From positions 1-63,835 of the IMG/VR virus record IMGVR_UViG_3300024432_000013: a stretch of DNA of 63,835 bases. One strand, 5' to 3'. The translations under genes were made by a program, and so were the position numbers. The notes under the pieces were generated by a model, which saw only the letters and a program-made list of their open reading frames with translations, had not been told where the DNA came from and did not search any database. Source of the stretch: a virus. Below are positions 31,591 through 39,015 of this stretch, one piece after another. Position 1 is the stretch's first letter; each line of letters starts with the position of its first letter.

Positions 31591-33474
31591 ATGGCATTGA
31601 TTGAGTTTAAAGAAATAACTTTTCTGGATTTTATGTCGTTTCAGGAAGCCAAGCTTTCAATTCATTCAACAGGACTGCATTTTATTTATGGTGAGGTTGA
31701 CGGGCTAACAGCCGATTCAAATGGTGCAGGCAAAAGTGTTCTACTAGCGGAAGGATTGGCATGGGGGTTGTTCGGGGAGACGCTTCGTGGATGCAAAGCC
31801 GATGATGTCGTTCGTACTAATGGTAGTGGAAGTTGTGCGGTTACAATTATTTTTAAAAAAGAGGATAAGCGGTATATGGTGACGAGGCTCAGGAATGACC
31901 CTCAGTTTGGCAACAAAGTGACGTTCGTTCAGTTGGCAGATCAAGGCCAGGGGTTGTTTCTGACAGGCTCGGCAAATCGAGAAACGGATGAGAAAATAGT
32001 AGATGTTCTAGGGTTTTCATTCGACTTGTTTAAGAATTCAATTTGTCATGGTCAGGGGCTTCCTTATAGATTTACACAGGCAACGGATGCAGAGAAGAAG
32101 GATGTCCTTGAGGAGATTATGGCTCTTGGATGGCTTGAATTGGCACGGACTCGAGCAAGGGAAGCGAAGACAAAATATAAAGATGTAGAACTTAATATCC
32201 TCGGAGAGATTTCAGGGAAGAATACTCAAGTTAAAGCCTCGCAGGATAGAATTTTTGGTTTAGAACAAAGGTTAGTGGAAGTAACGGGCAAAGCATTAGC
32301 GACTGCCATTCCAACGTATGACTCAACAGAAGATAGGAAGCAGGTGAAGAAGCTGCGGCTTCGAAGGGACAGACTTCAAGCAGATGCAGACACATTGGAT
32401 GAAGAACATCTAAAAGCCTCAGAAGAGTGGAATAAGGTATCACAAAAGGTAGATGCGGCTATGATGGAGATGGATCGGGTAAATATCGAGGTAGCAGAAC
32501 AGAAGCAGATAATATCCAAGAATGAGAAGCTTGTTGGCAAACCGTGTCCGACATGTGGGAGAATTATCGAGAAGGCGGTTTTAAAGGATGTCTTATTTAA
32601 TACGAAGAAGGATTACAATGATCTGATCTTGCAGCAGACAGTAGCTCAAGAATCGCATAAGATGTTGGCAGAGGTGTCCGTACAGACACAGGAGAAGCTA
32701 GAATCGGTTGAACAGGCAGCGGCTTTGAAACGTGAGCATGTGTTGAAAGCCGATAATGAGTTAAGTCATCTCGTAGAGTCGGTGCGAGTAAAGGAAATGG
32801 AAGCAGAAAGCGCAAAAAAGGCGCACGAAGAAGCAACAAAAGAGAAGACCGAATGGATAGAGGTAGAGTTGCTCGCAGTTAAGAAAGAGGTCGAAGTGGC
32901 ACAAGAGGGGATACGGAATTTGAAAGGTTTGGGAGAGTGCACGAGCAATATAATCCAGGCATTAGAGTTTTGGGTTGAAGGATTTAGTAATCGAGGCATC
33001 AAATCGATCGTATTAGACAATGTAGTTCCGTATCTCAATGCTGCGGCAGCGAGATACGCAGCGTTGCTCACAGACGGAGATATTAAGATAGAGTTTAAAA
33101 CTCAGTCAACGACTCAGGCAGGGGAAGTCAGGGATAAGTTTGAGGTAGCAGTACAATATAAAGATAGGGCGAGCTATACGACGGCGTCGGGTGGTGAAAA
33201 GCGCAGGGTAGATGTTATAGTCCTTCTGGCATTGCATGATTTAATCGCATGGCAGCGAGGAGTAGATACGAATATTCAAATCTTTGACGAGGTCGTTGAG
33301 TCCTTAGATTCGACAGGAACAGAACGGCTCGTAGCGCTGCTCAAAGAAAGGGCGAAGACAAAAGGAATTTACATAATTTCGCATGACTCCGATTTGCGGT
33401 TAGAGTATGATACTGCAATCAGGGTGCATAAGGATGCAAACGGCGTATCATATATTGATGCGAGGGAAGTTTGA
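31591..33474 (+). CDS. SbcC/Rad50-like ATPase (T4 gp46 type)
   Basis: Walker A region DSNGAGKSVLL near residue 45, long coiled coils, a zinc hook KPCPTCGR near residue 317, signature TASGGEKRR near residue 531 and Walker B IQIFDEVVESLD. The 627-residue length is compact, as in phage gp46. It tethers DNA ends and controls the SbcD nuclease, and begins the base after the SbcD stop. Confidence 0.9.
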   Translation: MALIEFKEITFLDFMSFQEAKLSIHSTGLHFIYGEVDGLTADSNGAGKSVLLAEGLAWGLFGETLRGCKADDVVRTNGSGSCAVTIIFKKEDKRYMVTRLRNDPQFGNKVTFVQLADQGQGLFLTGSANRETDEKIVDVLGFSFDLFKNSICHGQGLPYRFTQATDAEKKDVLEEIMALGWLELARTRAREAKTKYKDVELNILGEISGKNTQVKASQDRIFGLEQRLVEVTGKALATAIPTYDSTEDRKQVKKLRLRRDRLQADADTLDEEHLKASEEWNKVSQKVDAAMMEMDRVNIEVAEQKQIISKNEKLVGKPCPTCGRIIEKAVLKDVLFNTKKDYNDLILQQTVAQESHKMLAEVSVQTQEKLESVEQAAALKREHVLKADNELSHLVESVRVKEMEAESAKKAHEEATKEKTEWIEVELLAVKKEVEVAQEGIRNLKGLGECTSNIIQALEFWVEGFSNRGIKSIVLDNVVPYLNAAAARYAALLTDGDIKIEFKTQSTTQAGEVRDKFEVAVQYKDRASYTTASGGEKRRVDVIVLLALHDLIAWQRGVDTNIQIFDEVVESLDSTGTERLVALLKERAKTKGIYIISHDSDLRLEYDTAIRVHKDANGVSYIDAREV

Positions 33475-33492
33475 TAAAAGGAGGTGATAAGA

Positions 33493-33690
33493 ATGGAAAA
33501 GGATAAAAGACGGATTGTAGGTGCAAATGCACAGATTCTCCTTGAAGCAAAAGAGGCATTAAGACAGGCAGACCTTTTAAAAGCGCATTTAGGCAGACGA
33601 ATGAAAAAGGACGGTGTGTTGAAAACTGGATTTAATCTTCTTGAGGCAACTGTTGGCGGTATAATAGCATCGATTGAAGCGATGGAATAG
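33493..33690 (+). CDS. hypothetical helical protein (65 aa)
   Basis: AGGAGGTGA at good spacing to ATG 33493. Helical, basic, ending GGIIASIEAME. Its stop codon is in the left arm of a perfect 10-bp inverted repeat. Confidence 0.5.
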   Translation: MEKDKRRIVGANAQILLEAKEALRQADLLKAHLGRRMKKDGVLKTGFNLLEATVGGIIASIEAME

Positions 33691-33707
33691 GAAATTGTTC
33701 CTATTCC
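33684..33707 (+). terminator. perfect hairpin (10-bp stem, 4-base loop)
   Basis: GGAATAGGAA, loop ATTG, TTCCTATTCC. The left arm includes the TAG stop of the preceding gene. There is no T tract after it, so it may be an RNA-stability or regulatory hairpin rather than a terminator. Confidence 0.45.
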
Positions 33708-33764
33708 TGACAAACCTAATCCAGCGCTGATTGATTATCAAACTAAAGAAGGAGGTGATTAAGT

Positions 33765-33923
33765 GTGGAGATAACTCTTAAAAGGATTAGCAATGGTTGG
33801 ATTATCAACATTACAAGTAGTACGGAAGCCGTGCAGGGATATGCGTCTTTTCCAATCGAGCATTTCGAGCCAACTTTTGATAAGGCGGTTGCTTTTATCA
33901 AAGAAACAACCGGCGAGAAATAA
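33765..33923 (+). CDS. small hypothetical protein (52 aa)
   Basis: GTG at 33765 with GGAGGTGA upstream; the overlapping GTG at 33763 gives a stop after three codons. Beta-hairpin-like start (LKRISNGWIINI) then helix. No family recognised. Confidence 0.5.
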   Translation: MEITLKRISNGWIINITSSTEAVQGYASFPIEHFEPTFDKAVAFIKETTGEK

Positions 33924-33938
33924 AGGAGGCGAGGGACT

Positions 33939-34136
33939 ATGAGAACAGCCAAGAAACTGAACTCAGGAATTGTATGGCTTGAGTCTCCCAGAGGGAAATT
34001 TTATCCTGTCTCCTTCGAAATTTCAGGCGATGGAGTGCCAGAGAAAGAGCTTGAGGAGTTTGTACGGAAGCAGTGTCCTTCCTGCAAGTCGGTTATCTTT
34101 ACTGAGAAGAAGCCCGAGTTTGAGGTGGAGAAATGA
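33939..34136 (+). CDS. small hypothetical protein (65 aa)
   Basis: AAAGGAGGC before the ATG. Beta-rich with a CPSC pair near residue 45. ATGA overlap with the next gene. Confidence 0.5.
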   Translation: MRTAKKLNSGIVWLESPRGKFYPVSFEISGDGVPEKELEEFVRKQCPSCKSVIFTEKKPEFEVEK

Positions 34137-34261
34137 AGAACGAGGAGATGCTTTATCGGATCAGAGATGTGTTTAGAAGGATCGCAGAGGATCAGATCCG
34201 AAGGAAGAAGTCTTTGTTTTGGGCAAAGCTTCACTATCTGTTATCAAAGAAATTGGGATGA
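34133..34261 (+). CDS. small basic helical protein (42 aa)
   Basis: ATGA overlaps on both sides. One amphipathic basic helix (YRIRDVFRRIAEDQIRRKK). Function unknown. Confidence 0.45.
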   Translation: MKNEEMLYRIRDVFRRIAEDQIRRKKSLFWAKLHYLLSKKLG

Positions 34262-34791
34262 GAATCCGGTTATCTGAACTGAGCGAGGAGGAGCGACGGC
34301 TTCGTCGCAACAGGTTGGAGAGAGAATGGAAGAGACGAAATCCCGATAAAATTCGTGCTATTCGGAAGAGGTATTATGAGGCACATAAGGAGCAGATAAA
34401 AGAGGCGGGACGACTTTATCATCAACGTCCAGGCGTGGTTGAGCGGAAAAGAATTGCACATAATAGGTGGGCCGATAAGAATCCTCATTTGAGGTGGGCA
34501 CATACGAGTATGTATTCTCATAAGCGTCGTGGCTTTCGGTTGTTGTTTTCTTATCAGGAGTTGAAGATGTTGGCGGAGCAGACGATGGAGTGTGGGTATT
34601 GTGGAGGGAAGTTATTATATAATCGGCAAACATCTCTTATGGAGCGTCCAACGTTGGATAGAACCGAGGGTGATATTGTTGTGAGGTTGGAGGATGTGCA
34701 GATAATTTGTCATAGGTGTAATGTGTCAAAATCTAATCGAACTCATAGTGAGTTTGTTCATTTTTGCAAGCTCATCGCTATGAAATTTTAG
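34258..34791 (+). CDS. HNH endonuclease (177 aa)
   Basis: Long basic N-terminal helix (residues 5-65) precedes a zinc/HNH module: CGYCGGKL, PTLDRTEGD and IICHRCNVSKSNRTH. This arrangement is usual in freestanding phage homing endonucleases. Start 34258 is coupled to the preceding gene. No split gene is visible next to it. Confidence 0.8.
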   Translation: MRIRLSELSEEERRLRRNRLEREWKRRNPDKIRAIRKRYYEAHKEQIKEAGRLYHQRPGVVERKRIAHNRWADKNPHLRWAHTSMYSHKRRGFRLLFSYQELKMLAEQTMECGYCGGKLLYNRQTSLMERPTLDRTEGDIVVRLEDVQIICHRCNVSKSNRTHSEFVHFCKLIAMKF

Positions 34792-34800
34792 GAGGTTGTA

Positions 34801-35421
34801 ATGAGTGAGAGACGTCATTCGATGGAAATCGTAGAGTTTCCAATAGAGAAGCTCAAGTTACTCAGAAACCCAAAAATCCACCCCGAAGAGCAGGTACTTG
34901 ACGTAATGGAATCGTTGAAGAAGTATGCATTTGTCGAAGCGGCCGTTGTCGCAAAACATGATAATACGCTGCTTGGAGGTTACTGCAGGTTAGAGGCGAC
35001 GAAGAGGTTGGGACTGAAGACTATGGAGTGCCGGTTCGTGGATTTGAAACCGGAAGAGTATCTCCCCTGGATTTTCACGGAGTATCGAACCGGTGAGAAA
35101 GGCAGCTTAGATTATGAAATTGCAATAGAGTGGTTTATGGACGATGCGAACAAGGCGTTAAGGGATAATGTGGTCGGATGGGACCCAGAACAGATAGACG
35201 ATATGATACGTATGCACGAGGAACAAGCTCAGTCAGTAGATTTAGCCGCAATGGATAGGGGAGATGAAGTAGCTCCATTGGCTCCGTCAAAAGTAGATGT
35301 TGTTATATCAGTCCCATTGTCAATTTGGGAGAAAGAACAGAGTGAAATTCAGGGAGTATTTGCCGATCTTTGTCTTCGGTTCAAGGGCATTAAGCAGAGT
35401 CAGCCAAAAGTAAAACATTAA
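34801..35421 (+). CDS. ParB-like nuclease-domain protein (206 aa)
   Basis: IEKLKLLRNPKIHPEEQV, VMESLKKYAFVEAAVV and LLGGYCRLEATKRLG match the ParB N-terminal fold. The remainder has a helical part (YEIAIEWFMDDANKALRDNV) and an acidic linker. It stands before the ubiquitin-like operon; ParB-like genes also accompany PRTRC-type Ubl systems, so a functional link is possible. AGGAGG lies before the ATG. Confidence 0.72.
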   Translation: MSERRHSMEIVEFPIEKLKLLRNPKIHPEEQVLDVMESLKKYAFVEAAVVAKHDNTLLGGYCRLEATKRLGLKTMECRFVDLKPEEYLPWIFTEYRTGEKGSLDYEIAIEWFMDDANKALRDNVVGWDPEQIDDMIRMHEEQAQSVDLAAMDRGDEVAPLAPSKVDVVISVPLSIWEKEQSEIQGVFADLCLRFKGIKQSQPKVKH

Positions 35422-35425
35422 ACAA

Positions 35426-35455
35426 GTGACCGTTCCGCTCGGATGACAATATAAG
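35426..35455 (+). promoter_or_regulatory. GTGA/TGACAA element, copy 9
   Basis: GTGACC (35426-35431), 18-bp spacer ending TGACAA, then TATAAG (35450-35455). Five bases after the ParB-like stop. Confidence 0.6.
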
Positions 35456-35470
35456 AGAGAGGAAACTCGA

Positions 35471-36052
35471 ATGGAACTTGAATTGAAGACTGGTATCACG
35501 GATGAGATGTCCGAGCTTTATAAGGCGTTAGAGTTATTTTGTGCGAACCCTGGCCGAGAAGCTCTCAGCTCTCTTATCTATTTTTATCAGGCAGCGTTGA
35601 AGAAACAATTACTCAATCCAGATTCCCAGAAGGTCGAAACCGCTAGGTCTGTGTGGTATGATCTTGTGCGTAGAATCGCAGCATATAGAGTGGCAAGGAT
35701 GAGGTCGATTTCGTCCAGACCGCATTTGTGGACGTTAGAAGTGCTGTTTCTCATGGCCGCATCAAATCCCTGGTGTAATTATTCAATGACGTTCGGACTT
35801 GACTGCAATAATTGTCCGTTGTCAGAAGCAGGCGGTATTAAGTTTAATTCGTTACCATTGTTGACAGGCGTAAATTGTTATTCAAAGTGTGCGTTAGCCA
35901 ATCCAGAGTATTTAACCATGAGAAAAGCGTTTACGAATAGGGATTTTTATCTGTTCAGGAAGACGGTTCAAAAACAGGTGTTTAAAAATTCTTCGGTCAA
36001 TGTTTGGGAAGTATTCAAAAAGAAGGTCGAGAAGCATAGGAGATATTCGTGA
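35471..36052 (+). CDS. Cys-rich hypothetical protein (193 aa)
   Basis: Helical N-terminal half; C-terminal half with CNYSMTFGLDCNNCPLSEAG and GVNCYSKC, six cysteines likely to hold metal or an iron-sulfur cluster. No family recognised. Its stop overlaps the GTG of the next gene. Located in the block leading to the ubiquitin-like genes. Confidence 0.6.
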   Translation: MELELKTGITDEMSELYKALELFCANPGREALSSLIYFYQAALKKQLLNPDSQKVETARSVWYDLVRRIAAYRVARMRSISSRPHLWTLEVLFLMAASNPWCNYSMTFGLDCNNCPLSEAGGIKFNSLPLLTGVNCYSKCALANPEYLTMRKAFTNRDFYLFRKTVQKQVFKNSSVNVWEVFKKKVEKHRRYS

Positions 36053-36375
36053 GTGAGAAGACGGTAGAGTATAAAAGAGTGTTAGAGCGCACGCCTCAAT
36101 TACACACAGCGTATGAAAGGGCGTGTTATCTTCTCGCTCTGTATAAGGGCGCGATAGTCGTTCTTGATGGCGGTAAGACTATGAAAGAGATAACTCTCGC
36201 TCATTTAATAGAGTCAATAGTCGTAGGCCAGGAAATGGTTCTTGCTGAATGGGAGAAGAATCAGGAAATACCATACGAGGCGAAGGCAGCAGAAGTGATT
36301 AAGCAGGTAGGCTCGAGTAATCATATGATAGACGTAGCGAGCTTTCTTTCAATAATGAGGAAAGAAGTTCTGTGA
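36049..36375 (+). CDS. hypothetical helical protein (108 aa)
   Basis: GTG start in a GTGA overlap. Wholly helical with hydrophobic face LACYLLALYKGAIVVL-like stretches. No family recognised. Its TGA stop lies in the GTGAAC hexamer of element copy 10. Confidence 0.55.
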   Translation: MSEKTVEYKRVLERTPQLHTAYERACYLLALYKGAIVVLDGGKTMKEITLAHLIESIVVGQEMVLAEWEKNQEIPYEAKAAEVIKQVGSSNHMIDVASFLSIMRKEVL

Positions 36376-36401
36376 ACGTTTTGAACCTATGACAATATAA
36401 T
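36372..36401 (+). promoter_or_regulatory. GTGA/TGACAA element, copy 10 (perfect TATAAT)
   Basis: GTGAAC (36372-36377), 18-bp spacer ending TGACAA, then TATAAT (36396-36401). It is the best copy for a promoter interpretation. AGGAGG and the start of the ubiquitin-like gene follow within 16 bases. Confidence 0.65.
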
Positions 36402-36416
36402 AGTAGGAGGAACAAA

Positions 36417-36692
36417 ATGACCGATGAAAATGAAAGAGATGAAACAGAAGTTACCAATGACGAAGTAGGGTTATCCAGAGGAACAGTAAAAGTGGCCGCT
36501 CTCGGGCGTCCCCCTAAAATCGTCACGCTCCCTGATGACAGGGAAGCAACAATTGCAGACCTCATCGATAGAGGATTTCTGCAGGGCGGGGATGATGTTC
36601 AGTATTTCTTAAATTCTCGGCAGGTCGATACCGATGCCATAGTCAAAAATGGTGACATGATCGTCAGCATAGACAACATCGATGCGGGATGA
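36417..36692 (+). CDS. ubiquitin-like (beta-grasp) protein
   Basis: After a 20-residue acidic disordered start, VKVAALGRPPKIVTLPDD, a helix ATIADLIDRGFL, strand VQYFLNSRQVD and NGDMIVSI follow the beta-grasp order of ubiquitin-like proteins in PRTRC-type and other bacterial Ubl systems. The protein ends in Ala-Gly, so a C-terminal glycine is available for activation, though not a Gly-Gly pair. Its gene overlaps the E2-like gene, and E1-like and JAMM genes follow, making it the probable conjugated modifier. Confidence 0.75.
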   Translation: MTDENERDETEVTNDEVGLSRGTVKVAALGRPPKIVTLPDDREATIADLIDRGFLQGGDDVQYFLNSRQVDTDAIVKNGDMIVSIDNIDAG

Positions 36693-38307
36693 ATTTGACC
36701 CAATATTTCATGTCCCGAATGTATATCTTGGGGAGTTAACAGGAATGAACAGACAAGAATGGGCTAACATAACAGTTGCAGAGGGCAGTGGAATAGATGC
36801 TCTGCAGTTAGAGTCTGGTCAAATAATCTCCAAGCTAGGCAGAGCAGCAAAGAGTCAAGGTCTGTTAGTCGTTCCATCGGCAACTAATAAACAGGTAATA
36901 GTACATAAGGATAGTGTGAATGGATTTCTGCAGCTTTGTGCTAGTAAAGGTTTGGTAGGCAGGATAGTAGGCGATTTTGTTAGCCAGGCTCCAAGATCCA
37001 CAGAGGATGCCGAATCTCAGGTCGCCGAAGAACGTACTCCGGTAGGAGATGTTATCGCTGAGTTCTTTGAAGAGGCAATATTGGGTCCTGGACGACCCGG
37101 TGCAATGCCGTCCCCAGGAGATAAAATCGATTGGGACACGAGGTTAGGACTCGCAGATGCAGTAAAGGGAGCAAAGACCCGAGAAGCAATGATGGAAGCG
37201 TTAAACAAGCTTCAGCTCAGGGCCCCCGTAGCTTCCGCCGTTCCTGTTCATGGGGATATTGGTATTGCAAAAGACGGAAGTTTGAAATTGGATGAGTCAG
37301 AGTCTCGGAAGCGATTAATATCTGCGCAGACTGATAAGGTTAAGAAAGCCGAGGAAGAAGTCAGGCAATATTTAGGAAGTGTTAGAGTCGACAAATCTAT
37401 CGTTCAGAAAGCTGCAGACGTTCTATTATCAAGCTCGGATAATATGATACTTAAGTTGAAGGATGAAATTAATCAGCTTGCAGAACGGTATAATCAGTCG
37501 ATTAACCTCGTACAGTCATCCATTGGAATTTATCAGGCAGAGAAGTTTTTGTCTGAATCTTATAAAGCGTTAAAGGATAGTTTAAATGGGAATCCAGAAG
37601 CGAAGAAAGCCCGGCAGACAGTGTTCAGACAGTACGGACGATTGTTCGGGAAGAATATGGTGTATTATGAGTCCGTGTTTGAACAGAGCGTGAATGTAGT
37701 GTTAGAAAAGCTTGAGGAAATGGCCCCGGTTGGTAAGCATATGGAAGGTATAATCGGTAATTCAGTAAAGCTTGCAGGAGAACTTGAAGTAAAGAAAAAA
37801 TTGCTCGACACTTCTACAAGTGATAGACGCTTGGCATTGCAAAAACAGATAGAGGATCAGTTTAACGAGATTGTGAATTTTGAATTTGTGAAAAGTTTGG
37901 ATGTAGATCGTAATAATCTTGTTGTCACAACAGCGGATGCGACTATAAAATCCGATTCTAAGTATTATAATATAGGAGGGTTCACAATAAAAATTGGCAT
38001 GACAGCCCCAAGAACAATTAATATTAGGAATACAAAATGGGGCATGAAAACGAAGTATCAGCATCCTCATATAACCGACGGTGGACGTTCAGTTTGTTGG
38101 GGTTCTATTAGAAAAGGAATCAATCAGCTCAAGGCTGATTGGAATTGGTTATTACTCGTTCAAGTAATTTGGAATTTTTGCAATTCTTATAATCCAGATG
38201 ATTCGTACACGACAGTAACGAATCTTATATCTGGGCAGGGACGAACTTTAGCAGAAGCGACAAAGCGGGCACCAAGGAGAAAATCTCAGCCAAGTGAGGT
38301 ATTATGA
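36682..38307 (+). CDS. E2-like conjugating domain fused to a long helical region
   Basis: Residues 380-520 show an E2/UBC-RWD-like pattern: YYNIGGFTIKIG, KYQHPHI (His461, His463), DGGRSVCWG with the candidate catalytic Cys472, then a helix and FCNSYNPDDSY, matching bacterial E2-like proteins with HPH and G-x-x-C-x-G motifs. Residues 1-110 are a small alpha/beta domain and residues 190-380 a coiled coil, parts not normally present on E2s. It would accept the Ubl from the E1-like protein and transfer it to targets; the coiled coil may select them. The first 11 bases overlap the Ubl gene. Confidence 0.68.
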   Translation: MRDEFDPIFHVPNVYLGELTGMNRQEWANITVAEGSGIDALQLESGQIISKLGRAAKSQGLLVVPSATNKQVIVHKDSVNGFLQLCASKGLVGRIVGDFVSQAPRSTEDAESQVAEERTPVGDVIAEFFEEAILGPGRPGAMPSPGDKIDWDTRLGLADAVKGAKTREAMMEALNKLQLRAPVASAVPVHGDIGIAKDGSLKLDESESRKRLISAQTDKVKKAEEEVRQYLGSVRVDKSIVQKAADVLLSSSDNMILKLKDEINQLAERYNQSINLVQSSIGIYQAEKFLSESYKALKDSLNGNPEAKKARQTVFRQYGRLFGKNMVYYESVFEQSVNVVLEKLEEMAPVGKHMEGIIGNSVKLAGELEVKKKLLDTSTSDRRLALQKQIEDQFNEIVNFEFVKSLDVDRNNLVVTTADATIKSDSKYYNIGGFTIKIGMTAPRTINIRNTKWGMKTKYQHPHITDGGRSVCWGSIRKGINQLKADWNWLLLVQVIWNFCNSYNPDDSYTTVTNLISGQGRTLAEATKRAPRRKSQPSEVL

Positions 38308-39005
38308 CCGAAAAAAAGCCAAATTATAAAAGGCAGAAAGACATTTTTGACCCCGAAACATATAACGGCAGACGTATCGAAGTAGTCGGGGCAGGTGGTA
38401 TCGGCTCGTTTACAGTCGTCGCCCTTGCTAAGTTGGGGTTGAAAAACATTAGAGTGTGGGATGGAGATAAGGTAGAAGATCATAACGTACCCAATCAGTT
38501 TCATATTCTTACAGCAGTCGGTCATCCAAAAGTGCGGGCATTAGCAGGGCTGACAGAATTGTTGACCGGTACGAAAATAAAGACGAAGAATAAGTTTTGG
38601 GATTGGGATGATGACAAGCTCAAGGGCATAGTTATAGCCGCAGTAGATAGTATGGAGTCCACAGAAAAGGACCCAAGGTGTGGTAGAAAAGAGCTTTGGG
38701 AGTCAATGAAAGCAGACCCCGAGGTAGAGTTGTTCATAGATGCCCGGTTGGGCGGAGAGACAATAAGAGTGTTATCACTTCAACCAGTGAACGATTCGAT
38801 GAAGTATGATTGGTATGAGAAAAGTTTGTTCAGTCCGGGCGAGATAAAGGAACTACCATGCACCGCTCGGTCAATAATAGATGTCGGTTATCAGGTTGCC
38901 GCCGTCATTACCAACTTGGTCAGAAAGTTTTTGAAAGATGGCGAAGTGACCCATGATATAGCAATAAGTATGAAAGATTTGTCAATAATGAAATTAGAAG
39001 TGTAA
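38304..39005 (+). CDS. E1/ThiF-like Ubl-activating enzyme
   Basis: Rossmann fold with RRIEVVGAGGIGSFTVVALA at residues 23-42 (ATP site), DGDKVEDHNVPNQF, and AAVDSME with a following Arg-rich loop. The candidate catalytic cysteine is Cys186 in ELPCTARSIIDVGY. The 233-residue length is that of minimal ThiF/PRTRC E1s. It would adenylate the Ubl C-terminal Gly and pass it to the E2-like Cys. ATGA overlap with the E2-like gene. Confidence 0.85.
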   Translation: MTEKKPNYKRQKDIFDPETYNGRRIEVVGAGGIGSFTVVALAKLGLKNIRVWDGDKVEDHNVPNQFHILTAVGHPKVRALAGLTELLTGTKIKTKNKFWDWDDDKLKGIVIAAVDSMESTEKDPRCGRKELWESMKADPEVELFIDARLGGETIRVLSLQPVNDSMKYDWYEKSLFSPGEIKELPCTARSIIDVGYQVAAVITNLVRKFLKDGEVTHDIAISMKDLSIMKLEV

Positions 39006-39015
39006 GGAGGTATAA

